A DNA stretch of 64,000 nucleotides from Acanthornis magna (Eukaryota; Chordata; Aves; Passeriformes; Acanthizidae), in contig JAWUZG010000036.1 in assembly GCA_036785705.1 (NCBI GenBank), forward strand, positions 16,239,501 through 16,303,500, written 5' to 3'. Shown here piece after piece: positions 49,301 to 61,338 of this stretch (position 1 is the first letter of the stretch; the number at the start of each line of letters is the position of its first letter). Under the pieces are notes generated by a model. It was not told where the DNA came from, searched no databases, and saw nothing but the letters and a program-made list of their open reading frames with translations. A program made the position numbers and the translations under genes.

Positions 49301-50887
49301 TGTTCTCCATCACCTTCACAACCTACTCGAGGCACCTCAACAGGTGAGGAACAGTGAGGAACTCTGAACATGGGAGGTGCAGGTGTAGTCTGCTGCAGTC
49401 CATTAGCCTGTGCTCTGCTAGACCCACCACTTCAGGAATAACCAGATCCTTGCATGCAGTGGTGTAACTATTAAACATTTGGGTTTTGGGGTGTTTTTTT
49501 TCTCAAGATTCTGGGTAGGTACCCAGGTAGGCTTCAAAGGTGAGAGAAGACAACCTGAAGGAGGTCTGCACAAAAAAGGGGCCTGAATGCCTTCCACCCG
49601 CCCAATGCTACAGCAACAAGAAAGGCCAAAGAGGGGTCTGGTGCTGCTCTACATCTTGTACTCACTCACTGTATAGGACATAAGGAGAGGCAGTCCAGTT
49701 GACTGTAGTTTCCACAATAATGTGATGGGTGCTGCTGGGAAAGGTTTTTTATTCCCTAAACACAAAGAAATTACATAGGTTTGTGGCTCAGGTTGCCTTT
49801 TCTTTTTGCTGTCTGTGAAGTGTTTTTGTTTAGGGTGTTTTTTGGAAGCAGTAATCCACCTTGCCATAGATAGAATGATAGAATATTTGTTTGGGTTTTT
49901 ATAAACAGGAATGGAAGAAGTAGGTCGAGATCCTCACATACTCTTTATTCCAAATCCCCTCAAGTTGCTGCTATCCACACACGCTGCTCTGTATTTTGTG
50001 GCCCACATATTCCAGAAGAATTTTCAGAGGCAAATGGCAGAGACTATACAAACCTGAATGAGTTCTCTTGAAAACCTGATCCTGACCATCTCAAATGGCA
50101 GCAAAGCAATTCTGAATATTCAGCCCAAATGAGGGTTAAGAGAGAAAGGAGAAACAAGGATCAGCTCCTCAAATCCATTAGCTGAAACATGCAGCTGGAG
50201 CAATGCTAATCCTAACCCAAAATCTGTGCACTATTTTGGGCCACTGGAACCTGGGCTTCTGCATGGTGTCTGCACTTCGGTCTGCCTGCTAGGGAAGTAA
50301 AGTGACTTGTCATTGGCAGATCCTAACCTTCCAAATACTGGTGGTGACCATCTGCCTCACCTCTCAAGTGAAGGATTGACAGCCACATTCAGGAATCCTT
50401 GAGAAAGGCAGAAAACAATGTCATATGATGCTGATGATCATTGGTATTGCCAGTCAAATTCCCTACCATCGCCAATATTCCATCTGGAGCCTTTCATTTG
50501 AAAGAATGCCCTGTTTTGCTATAATCTGTCCCAGAGTGGGATTTCACAGTGTTATGCCTGTTCAGCAGACTGGCTTATCTCAACCAGTCTTATTATCAGA
50601 CAGTGCAGTTTACAGTAATAACGAGACAGCAGTTAACCCAATTTGAGACATCTTGTGGCAGTCACAAGAGACAAGCTTCTCCAGGACACAGAAGGCTTTA
50701 AAACAAGTTGTCCTTGTTTGGTGAGAGCTGCAGCTCCTTTGTTGAAGCCTGAATGCTCTGTCGAGGGGATGGGATTCATAAAACACATTGAGTCATGAAA
50801 GGAGCAAAGATTCCCTTTCAAATGAAAAGAAAACAGCTCATGATACTAACAGTGAGCTTTTCCCCCTCTTTCCTCCCTTTTTTCCAG
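43966..50887. other. Long gene-free stretch
   Basis: No gene is supported across about 7 kb. It contains the A39 run at 46294-46332, an ACAA-rich patch near 44826-44865, and a small candidate exon at 45679-45752. Several frames of 80 to 115 codons overlap on opposite strands and look like chance. Confidence 0.4.
46294..46332. repeat. Adenine homopolymer, 39 bases
   Basis: An unbroken run of 39 adenines between CCATCCACCC and TTTAAATTTT. There is no AATAAA in the preceding 30 bases and no coding-like sequence before it, so a retrocopy tail is not supported. Its exact length may be affected by sequencing error. Confidence 0.9.
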
Positions 50888-50987
50888 CGGAGTACATAGT
50901 GAACCGCACAGATGAAATGGAGCGAGATTCCACAGAAAGGATAAACAGGGAGATCTGTAACTCCCAGAATGGGCTGCTCCATCAGAG
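50888..50987 (+). other. Candidate exon with strong acceptor, unknown gene
   Basis: A long pyrimidine tract (TTTCCTCCCTTTTTTCCAG) ends at 50887, followed by 100 nt with one open frame and a usable donor CAGAG/GTGAAA at 50987/50988. The exon would begin with the last two bases of a codon and end with two. The peptide is very polar, for example EYIVNRTDEMERDSTERINR, with an N-glycosylation motif NRT, and then NSQNGLLHQ. A stop follows directly after the donor, so it must be spliced if real. The family is not recognised. It cannot join in frame to the candidate at 45679-45752, because that combination runs into a stop. Confidence 0.27.
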
Positions 50988-51831
50988 GTGAAAAGTTAAA
51001 TGCACCCTGCAGCAATCATTCAACTTGTAAAGATTAAAATTAATGCCTTGGCAAGATACTTTTGGGAGTTTTATAGAGAGTGATTAATGCAGTCTTCTTT
51101 AGCCGTCATTACTTCCCCCACCCACACCCCAAAAACTTGATCATCTGCATTTCTTCCTTTTATTTTTATTATTTTAAGATTGCTATCACTATACTGATTT
51201 GACTGCAGCTTCTGACCAGAGAAAGAGCATAGCCATCATGCCCATGGTTCAGACAGACCTGCCAGCTATGCAGTAATGGATCAGCATGAGCAGAAAGGAG
51301 AGGACTGGAGTCAGGACATGCTGTGCAACTAAAGTAACTATCTACTCAAGACAAAAGCAAGCTTCACAAGCTTGCATTTCTTTCTTGTGCTCTTGTTAGA
51401 ATATGTGGAACATATTCACAATATGGGAAGCTTTGTGGCTGCTTGCTGCTTTAAAATGAGGTGGGGAGCATACACTTCTTTCCTTAAAAAAATCTTCCTG
51501 ATTTGATCAGCAAGACATAATCACGTGAGTGATAGGCATAGTCTGTGGGATCACACAGGACATTTCACAATGTCTTTCTGCTTAGGAAACTCCCTCAAGA
51601 ACTTCACATGTGCAACTGAAACCTCTAGTGTCTCAGCATTTTGAGAGTGCCTGGTAGTTTCAAAAGAGTAAAAAAAGGCTTTGGTGGCCCATCCAAGACA
51701 GATCTGTACCCTGACTGAAGAAGTGGGAACTAGAGCAGGAGAGAAGATTCTGGATCAAAGAACCCAAGCATGTGATTGTACCCCAAAAATGAAGTTTTCC
51801 AGGTATTCTGTGGGACATCAGTGAAGTCATG
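50988..51831. other. Non-coding sequence
   Basis: Nothing recognisable between the candidate exon and the next CR1 piece. AT-rich, with frames shorter than 70 codons apart from one that overlaps the CR1. Confidence 0.45.
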
Positions 51832-52412
51832 GAATCATAGAAATGTTTCACTTGGAAAGGACCTATGAGATCATCAAGACCAACAGTTAACCCAACACTG
51901 TCAAGTCCACCACTTGACCACATCCCTAACTGCCACACCTACACGTCTTTTAAATGCCTCCAGGGATGGTGACTCAGCCACTTGCCTGGGCAGCCTGTTT
52001 TTCCTAATATCCAATCAGAACCTCCTCTGGTGAAGCCTGAGGCCATTTCACCTTGTCCTGGCATTTGTTGCCTGGGAGAAGGGGACAATCTCCACCTGGC
52101 TACACCTTCCTTTCAAGCAATTGTAGAGCGTGACAAGGTCTCCCTTGAGTCTCCTTTTCTCCAGGTTAAACAACCCCAGGTGCCACAGCTGCTCCTCACA
52201 CAGTTTGTCCACCAGACACTTCACCAGCTCGGTTGCCCTTCTCTGCTGTTACCTCAATGTCCTTCTTGTAGTCAGGGGCCCAGCACCGGACACAGGACTC
52301 AAGGTGTGGCCTCACCAGTGCCGAGTACAGGGGGACAGTCCCTGCCCTAGTCCTGCTGGCCACACTACTGCTGATCCGGGCCAGGATGCCATTGGTTCTC
52401 TTGGTCAACTGG
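51832..52412 (-). mobile_element. CR1 LINE, 3' end and RT C-terminus
   Basis: On the + strand it begins GAATCATAGAAATGTTTCAC and shows GTTAACCCAACACTG, TCAAGTCCACCAC, CCTCCAGGGATGGTGACTCA and TCTCCTTTTCTCCAGGTTAA in the order expected for an inverted CR1. The minus-strand frame 52408-52196 gives [20 protein letters not shown] and then PHLESC, the conserved C-terminal part of the CR1 RT protein. It is truncated before the catalytic domain. About 580 bp remain. Confidence 0.95.
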
Positions 52413-55400
52413 GATCCTTAGGGAAAACACCTAGAGAAACATTCTCTCTAGTCTCCAACAGGTGAATAGCATTTGGTTTGCAACCAATGTTTGTGTCTGT
52501 TTTGAACACTTCCCAGAAGAACACAGAGCTAAAATATCCCCACAGAGCCCCACCAACACTTCCTGCTGTAGGAGGCAAGCAGGCACCTTACTGGCCACCT
52601 GCAGATGACCTAGGCCATGTCTACACAGCTTTATTTGCCCCTACATGCACTGCCATGCTCTGTGCTGCTTGGAGGAAACCTTCAGCTGCCTCTTTAGAAA
52701 ATCCTCCTGTGCCAGTGAGGTGGTGTTCAGCAGAGGGCAGGTGCCATCTCATAACCTTCAGTGGAGCTGTAAATTTGCTGGGCACATGACATCTATGTAG
52801 ACAGGTGGGCCAGTCCAGCTCTGGAGAAAAATTTGCAGCACAAATATTACACACCTTCCCTAGGTATATGACATTTTTTCTACCTATAACACCAAAAGAG
52901 AGGCTCTTGTTTCAGTCAATATTAACTTTAAATTTAGCCCTTTGTTTGTACGTCAATACAAAATCACTGGATTGTATATTTGACTTACTCAGATCCATTC
53001 AATCCCACTGATATCAATAGAAAGGTACAGGTATGAATCAGCTGCACAGGACTGAGTAATAATTTCTATATATTCAGACTTAAAGTCTTATTTTTCATGC
53101 TGTTAATGTTTCAGTCTCAGAAAGGATTTTAGTGACTCTTGCTAGTGGGTTTCATGCTTTATCTAGTTATAAAGTTTTAGGACCTAAAAAAACCCTTAAC
53201 TTTACAACAATCTGAACAAAATATTCATTATCCTATTGATAAATCTGCTTAATACAATATGTTGTTCTGTCCTCAGTCCAGCCAAGACATCTGTTTTCTT
53301 GGCTTTACGGTACTTAGCACAATGAATCATTTGCCTCCAGTCATTTGCTGTCCCAGTGTGTTATGCTGCCTAACTCTTAGGAAAATTCCACCCAGTCTCC
53401 TCCAGATAATCCAGCCAAGCCGCACTCCTTACTCCCACAGCAGCAGCAGTGGGATCTGCCTACCTGCTTCTCTGTCAGCACAAACCCCGAAGACCTGTGG
53501 TTACTGTCTTCTCTCCTCTTGCCTGCACAAATTGCAACTTCCCAGACACATGTAGCCTGTTTTGGAATGCCTTCATGGGGCTCTTCTGGTCCCTGTAGCT
53601 ATATTGGTATTAATAAAGAAAAAAAAAAGAATAAATAAAAACAATTTATAAAAACAATTAATAAATTGTGTCCTTCTCTGGTCCTTGTAACACAGCTCAC
53701 AGATGCCTGTCTCTACAAAACAGCATGGTCCAATTTGAACCCACTTTTGGGAACAGCCCAGACTACACCCTAAGGTATGCCCCAGGACTGTGCTCACTGT
53801 AGAAAGGACACACAGACATGTAAGGGGTCAGGGCCTTAGCCTTCCTGGGTTTTCTAGTCCATGAAGGGTAGCATCTGATGGGATGCAGGCAGTGTAGCTG
53901 CCTGCAGACAGGGCTGCTGGCTGAGTGTTCTGTCAACAATGTAGACAGCCTGGACCAGGACAAGGTGGAAGAGCCTGGCCAAAACACATTTGTATGCATG
54001 TCTGCCTTTCTAAAGCTGCATATTAACTCCCATAAAAGATGCTTTTGTTTAAATTATCCAAAGCTGTACAGAGGAGTGCCAGTGAGTGATGAGGTAGTGA
54101 CCTATAGGTCTGAAAAATAACTTTTTGCAGGCTTCATGGTGGGCCAGGATAGAACTGTGACTCCAGGTACTGGAAAGAGCAGCGCTATGGGGCCAGAGGA
54201 GGAAAATCCTTCCAGCACTGAGGACTACTTTGTCTACCCACGGGGATTCACAGGAGATTTCTGTACATGTGTAAAGCACAGACAGGTGAGGTAGACAGCA
54301 AAGATAACCCAGGACCAAGAGCAGACGTCTTCTGGTGGGGATGGCATGGGGGCTTGCAGCCTACACCCTACCCTGAGGAAAGGTTCCCTTTCCCCTCACA
54401 CCTCTCCACATGGCTCTGGGAAAAGGCCAGGACTGCCCCAGCTGACAGACACCTACCCTGTATCCATTCCCAGAAACCCGCTGCAGTTCTTGAGTGGGGG
54501 AGGCAAGATGACCTACCAAAGACTATAGGAACTCAAAGCCAGCTACATGCATACCTACAGATTATGTTAGATGAATGTCTTGCTAGGTCTCCCTGCCCAA
54601 TTTTGCACCCTCAGGTATACCCCAACTGTAAAACCACTATCCTCTGGTTTGCAAGTTATCTTACAAAAACACCAGGGCAGGAGACACACATTTCAGAGGG
54701 AGCATGGCAGAGGACATAGGCAGTGCCCTGCCAGGAGAAGGGCCGCTGTGTCCCTCCTAAGCCCATCTTAAAACAGCTGTAGGCACTCCATGAACTCCTC
54801 TTCCCCTGACTGCAGAGGCAATAATTTCAGTTTTCTGTAGCAGAGGTTTTTAGAGATCTTAACTATAAGCTCCTGGGGAGTTCCCAGCTGTATGTTAGGC
54901 TGATCACAGAGCAAGATGCTATTTATAATCCGTAGTATTAAGTGCTAGTGAGGAGCAAGGGTAAATGTTACAGCACTGTTTTAAGCAGCCTTCTCATATC
55001 AGCTGGCCTTGGGCAAATCTGGCAAAAATAACCTTTGGGCTTCCATCATGCATTCAATGACCAGAAAATAAAGAGGGAGTCTCAGAAACAATAGCTCTTT
55101 GACAGGGCTGCTGCTGCTTTCTGGCTCTAGCTGCTGGTGCCAGGAACTTAAAATTCTAGTTTATAGACAGAAAATACCAAATACCTGATGACAAAGGAAA
55201 ACAGTAAATCTAACAGTTCTGAGGTTTTTCTCAAGATGTTTGGGAGTTTATTTCATTAAGTGGTAAAAATAGATAGTTCAGTATCTAGAACAGTATGAAG
55301 GCTTGGAGTACCACCAATCAGAAGTTGGAGTGGAAAATAAACTGAATTTTTTACACTCAAAACCAGCCTGAACTCCAGGCAGAAGCTCTCTTCTACTTTA

Positions 55401-58017
55401 GAAAAGTCAGTTTTGACATTGCTCAAAAGCAAACTGGAGCATTTTGTATACCTTGTGCTTTAAACAGTTAAATGGCAATAGTTCATCCGTGGTCAGTTAC
55501 CCAGAGACCACTCCATTTTATTCTATTGATTATGGAATTAAAATGTTTCTCCTTAGGAAGAGATGAAAAAAACAGTCTGCATCTCTGGGGACAAATTCTG
55601 GTCTTTTCAGCCTGTGCTGCCAAAGGAAAGAGATGTCCAACCAGAGACACAGGACAATTTACCAGCTGACCCAGGCCTCATCACTGCTCTTGCCTGTTGG
55701 GAAAGTGTCTTTGGCTCCCAGGAAGTTACACAAGTGTTGTGCACTGCATGAGGAGGTGCTCTGTTATTTATTCAGCAGTCAAATGAACAGTCACATAAAA
55801 CCCCTGTGAATAGTCACAGAAAAAAAAAAAAAAAAAAGTGAGATTGTTAACTTTAGGCAGAGCAACCCTTCCACTTCAAACCTGTGGCCTGATGGTTAGG
55901 GATTTTTGTCTTTTCTCAAATATCCTTGCGTATTTAAACCATGATGGGACTTGCTGAATTCATCTATGGCAAGGCACTCATTTGTCCCTTCTCCCAACTA
56001 AACTTCACAGAAAACAGATGTAAATCTTGCTATTAAACGTTTCAAACGCACTAATAATTCCTTTTTTGGTCAGTTCCTTTTCTTCAAGTAGAATGTGCTC
56101 AGTGGTCAGCCACTGCTCAGCCCTAATCTGTGGATGTCAGGGAGCAAAACTGTTTTACTCCTTCCCATTTAAACTAGAAATTTTTAGGCAGTGCCCAGTT
56201 TACCAAAAACTGTATTTCTGGGGTGTTTTATGTAGGAGCAAAGACTGGGTAACATCCTTTTGTTAGGCACAATATGGTCCACCAGAGCCAATGGCACTAT
56301 ACAAGGCACTATACCTTGCACAAAGAGACTTTTCCTCCATATTCCTATTTATAGGCTATTTCAAACCAGTACTAATTGGAGGCTAGAGACTGAGAAGTAA
56401 AAGAGAGCAGGAAAAAAAAAACCAAACATTGTAGCACAGTGTTGCTACTGCTTAAAGCAAACTAATGTTCCCAGCCAGCTTCCCCTGGTCACCAATCTAA
56501 TTCTCCCAGCTCAGTAGGATATTGCAAAGTGATTAGTCCAAATGCTTAACCTCAATTCTGGATGCTGCTGATTGCTTCTAAGAGGAAGCAAAACTGACAT
56601 TTTATTCAAGACTTTGTCTAGCACAGTATGACTTTTCTTATGAAGCACTGACAAATGTCCTACTTCCCCCACTGCTGTGGGGCACTTCCCCACTCAGCTC
56701 TCTAAGCCTCTTGCTGTCCAAAACTGATTTAAAAAATGTACTGTTCCTTGGCCTTTTCCTTCATCTGACATTCCCTTGATTCTATGGGTAGCACCTACCA
56801 GATAAATTATCATTTAACTTGGGTGGAATTGTACTCTTCTCTCATATCATCCTTAGGTGTGATACCTGCCATCTTCAGTGGAGTATATAATTGTTCACAT
56901 ATGTTAAGAAATACTAAAAGAGTCACCACTTTTTCAGCATAAGTACATTAAATCTTAAAAACTCCAAATATCCATACCTCTCTGTGTTATCCTCCCCTCA
57001 GCTGAAATATTTCACCATGAATAGTGTCAAACCCTGGGATCTTTTCCCATTTCTTACCCAGATATTAAATGGCAAAAGACTGGTCAGTGATTTGCTTCCA
57101 TGTATCCTTCTTTCGTGGTCTTACCAAAAGGTTGCTGAGAGCCTGAGCGAACAATTATTCTTATGCTTGTCTCTTCTAGCCAGCCTCAACAGCTTTCAAA
57201 GTGCTCATCTGGTCAGGTGCATTGGGCTGCACAGACCACAGTGCAAGTGAGGTTTTGGTGGTTTCTCAGTAGATACACTATCCCAGTCCATGGGATTGCC
57301 AGCTGTGCCCCACTGCCTCAGTTTGCCCTCTCCTCAGTAGAAAGCCATGCATGCACCTATCCTCATTTATAAGAACATAGCCAGAGAGGGTGCTCTCAGA
57401 ATAATAGGTTTTAAAAATAATTTACAGCTGGGGCCTTGTTACAAAGTAACACAAGTTAATATGAGAATTATGTCTTACTTTAGGTTTATTATCTATTTCA
57501 TTTATTTTAGGGTTGTTGAATGAGTAATGTCTGTCCTAGTGGAAGCCTCTAAAGGAGATCTGGGGGATCTGTCATCCACTGCATTTTTCAAGAAGCTCTG
57601 TGACACATCAGTTGGTATCAGCAGTCTCATCTCCAGTAAAAGGGGCCTAAAAAATGTCTTTCCATATTGTCTTCCTCAGTTTATCCCAATACAGCTCCCT
57701 TTTTTGTTTTGTTATTCTTCTTAAATGGTCATCTTGGCAAGGGCAACACAGGCCCGCTTGCTTGCTAGCGACTGAAGCAATTTGTCATTATTATTTACCC
57801 TAATATCTCTGGCTCTCTAACACTCATATCTTTAACCTTTTGATTTCTTCTTTATGTCTAACACGGCAATGTCTGCTCCATTCCGAGGTAATTGCTGTAC
57901 TAGGATGTGTGTTTGTTTATAAACATGAAGGAGATTTGAGGGGAAAATGGCAGTTTGAGATTTATAAAGCACTGGGTTGCTGCTTGATCATGCAAATTTT
58001 GCCCAGACTGCGCAAGG
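52413..58017. other. Unannotated sequence
   Basis: No gene is supported. An A/T-rich patch with repeated ACAATTTATAAA-like units lies at 53610-53665, and an A18 run at 55820-55837. The frame at 54267-54719 (150 codons) shows no domain and is treated as chance. Confidence 0.4.
55820..55837. repeat. Adenine homopolymer, 18 bases
   Basis: An uninterrupted A18 run with no polyadenylation signal in front of it. Confidence 0.9.
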
Positions 58018-58530
58018 CAGCTGTGGGGGCTCTGGAGCTCTCAGCACATGAAGGACATGGACCTGTCAGACAGAGTCCAGACAAGGGCCACAAAAATAAT
58101 CAGAGGGATAGAGCACCTCTGCTGTGAGGACAGGCTGAGCAAGTCAGGACTGTTTAAGCTGGAGAAGAGAAGGCACCAGGGACACCTTATAGCACCTTCC
58201 AGTACCCGAAGGGAGCCTACAAGAGAGCTGGAGAGGGACTTCTTAAAAGGGCATATAGTTTTAGGACAAGTGGGAATGGCTTCAAATGAACAAAAGTAGG
58301 TTTAGATTAGATATCAGGAAAAAAAGTCTTTATCGTGACGGTGGTGAGGTGCTGGAACACTTCGCTGAGAAAAGCTATGGATGTTCTATCCTGAAAGGGT
58401 TCAAGGCCAGGTTGGATGGGGCTTTGAGCAACCTTACCTAGTGGAAGTTGTCCCTGTCCATGGCAGAGGGTTTGGAGCTAGATGGTCTTTAAGAGCCTTT
58501 CCAACCCAAACCACTCTACAATTCTATGAA
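58018..58530 (+). mobile_element. CR1 LINE 3' fragment
   Basis: The frame 58048-58299 starts MKDMDL and continues DRVQTRATKIIRGIEHLCCE and RLSKSGLFKLEKRR, the conserved C-terminal end of CR1 RT. The 3' UTR follows, with GGTGAGGTGCTGGAACAC, TTCAAGGCCAGGTTGGATGG and TTCCAACCCAAACCACTC, then the tail ATTCTATG at about 58521. The catalytic domain is absent, and the remaining frame is broken after 58299. Confidence 0.95.
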
Positions 58531-61193
58531 AAGAAAGACATATAAATAGTGAAAGATGGTGTCAGTATATCCCCTGGTATTTGCTTGCAAAGTCAAGGTC
58601 CAGTATGAGGACAATGATGAGAGAGGCTGAGCTCTGCAGGAATAGGAGATATAAAACTGGGTAACCAGTGCTCCTACATATTGCATATTCTCATCCTCCC
58701 CATAGGAAAGAAAAGCAAATTGCCGAGGTACTTTTTCTGGTATGTGCTTCTTAGATTCCCAGCTCGGAGTGAGATGCTACTGGAATGCCAGACATAGGAC
58801 AGGGGGCTGATGTGGAGACAGAATCATTCTATATATTAGGGCAATTCAAAACCCACAAATCATCGTGACAAGCAAAGGAATTAACCCTGATTATTAGTGG
58901 AGACTAGAAACCAAATGTCAAAGCCAAGGACATACAGCCCCATTCAGGGCTGGAGATTTTCCAGCTGACTGTAAAAGCAAAGAAAATATGGTGCAATCCC
59001 AGGCCTCCAGATGGAGAATGGGGTTAATCCACTAGAAAAAAGGTACATAAGTAACCAAAATCAGGGAAAGGAGAAATCAGATTTCTCCTATCCAATCAGA
59101 AGAGAGAATAAAAGATACAGAATTAAAATCCGAAGCCTCATACGGCCTATTTTGGGTGTATTGTATATGGAGCAATTTTGTTCCTGGCTTCCACCAACTT
59201 TAATGCTCTAATCATTTAGTGAAATGGAGAGTTGTTGCAGAAGAGTATCCTGTTATAAGGTGGCAGCTGCAGCACTAACTGCTACTGATCCTGTCCACTG
59301 GTGCTGAGGCCATATGCTACGGGAGATTTCTGTTTCTGGCAGTGTCCCTGTGTTCTGCCTCCTCTACCCACAGCCTCCTTGCTGCACACAGGTTGAGCGT
59401 GAGGCAGTGTGTCAGCAGCATGAGAAACAGACTGGTGTCCACAGAAAGATTGAAAATGGGAAAGGGGCCCTTAGATCACAAGTAGCTGCTATCTGAGCTT
59501 GCACAACAGCTTGAGATAGAAATCAAGAGCAAATTAAAGGTGGCTTATTTTTCACTAAAATCATAAGCAGGCAAATGGGCCACTTTAACAGCTCAGCTGT
59601 GCACACCCTTATGTGTGCTCTCCCACAGACACACAGAGAGTTTCATGTGTGGTGTAATGGAATGCCTCTGCCAGTAAGCCAGGAGTGCAAATTAATCTAC
59701 TTTGATGGCAAAATTACAATTACATTGGGAACAAAACTAAATAGAGAAAAAAATCAGGCTATTGTCATAAAATGTTGGCCTGTGCTATTATTTAAATAGA
59801 AGACTACCAAAACAAAAGCCAGTTGTTCCATAAAATCGTTTTAGTGATTTAGTATATAGTATTTTTCCAAGTCAATACTGAAATCCTGCTCTAGCAGATG
59901 ATTAGGAAGAGCTATGCTGTTAGAGGCTCTGTAAAAGAAAGTGCTCTTTAAAAGGTCCCATGGCACCTTATGTGAGTGAGAGACATTAATCAAAGTGTCC
60001 AGAACAAAATCCGTATCTTTATTATTCTATTCAGAAGATGCTTAGCGTTCTCTGCAGTTTGTCGTCTTTATTTTCTTTTCTGAATTATTGGGTGCTGTTG
60101 CTGTGCTCTGATCAGCACTTTCCCAGATTTCATCCTGCAAGCGGCTGCATTCATTAATGAAAGAAAGCACATTAAAGAATGCCTTCCAAATACTAAGGAG
60201 TAACTCACACAGATATTCCAAGCATTACTTTTATTCCACAAGATTGTGGACACTTATGTCAACTAGAAAAGTTACTTTTCCAGGCTTTATCAAGTTTATG
60301 CAAAATGCTATTGGAATTCAATCTGCATTCATCTTCTTACAAAGTCTTAGATCCTAACTCAGCAAAGCACTTCAAACAGGTTAATGATTGCACTGATTTT
60401 AACCCAGAAGTAAAATTAAGACTGTATTTCATTAGTTGTCTACATCAGCACTTTATTTGTCTGAGCTCCATCTAAGAGTGCTCCAGAGAAGTCACTGGAA
60501 TCTTTAAATGACTAATGTTAGTCTGAGTAAAGGCTGAAAGCTGCATTTGTCCCACTTATTCATTAGAGACTTGCAAAAAATTCCAGCCTCAGCATGGTCA
60601 GCGTATGACTTGACTGTAGCAATGCCAAAATTCAGCTCCAGTGTTCAAGTTCCAATGTGCCTGGGTGTTCCTTCTTGATTTGTAATACTGCCCATGTAAT
60701 CACTTGAAATGCAGAGGATAAAAACCAAGCTTTCTTAGGCACCTTCATGCAGATTCCTGTTTGGTAGATGCTGTTATCCATTGAAATAGTGTATTGTCTG
60801 TAAAAATAGTGTTTGAACAAATTTGTATTTTTGGACCTGTGTCATCCTCTCAGGCCCCCCTTAATGTCATTTTGAAGGGTTACAAGGAGCCCTGTGACAT
60901 TCCACAAGAGCTGGAGCAAGAGCACTGACAGCAAGAAGATTATACCAACTGTAAGAGTTAAATCATGCATAATCCTGGGAGAAAAATTTAGGAGGGAATG
61001 GCCTATTTTTTATCCTTCATCCAAGTCTCATCACTACCTATTTGGCACAGGTGCATTCACCTCTGAGGTGTCAGTGATGACATGTCAGACTTAATTGCCT
61101 GCCTTGCAAGGGCTCAAACAGGCCTTCCCATGCTCTCTCACCTGCTGCACTTAATCTTGGCAGGAACACCCTATAAACAGAAAACCAAAACGT
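58531..61193. other. Unannotated sequence
   Basis: I see nothing that can be supported as a gene or repeat. Frames are under 80 codons and scattered on both strands. Confidence 0.45.
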
Positions 61194-61325
61194 TTTGCTT
61201 TGGAAAAGACCTTAAAGATCATCTAGTTCCAACCCCTGCCATGGGCAGGGACAACTTTTACTAGACCAGGTTGCTCAAAGCCCCATCCAAGACTGCCTTT
61301 GAACGCTTCCAGGGATAGGGAAATA
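61194..61325 (-). mobile_element. Short CR1 LINE 3' fragment
   Basis: Reverse of a CR1 3' end: GGAAAAGACCTTAAAGATCA, CTAGTTCCAACCCCTGCCAT, GGGCAGGGACAAC, ACCAGGTTGCTCAAAGCCCC and CTTCCAGGGATAGGG. The octamer tail is lost or decayed at the 61194 side. CR1 similarity stops at about 61321-61333, next to the GC-rich tract. Confidence 0.93.
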
Positions 61326-61338
61326 CACACAAAGATCA

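Noticed and set aside
49865..49898. CR1-like 3' tail (TAGATAGAATGATAGAATAT, then TTGTTTGGGTT)
   Set aside because: The similarity covers only about 30 bases and no CR1 body follows. It is too short to call.
54267..54719. 150-codon + strand frame
   Set aside because: No motif, no splice context and no promoter or polyadenylation arrangement. Compatible with chance.
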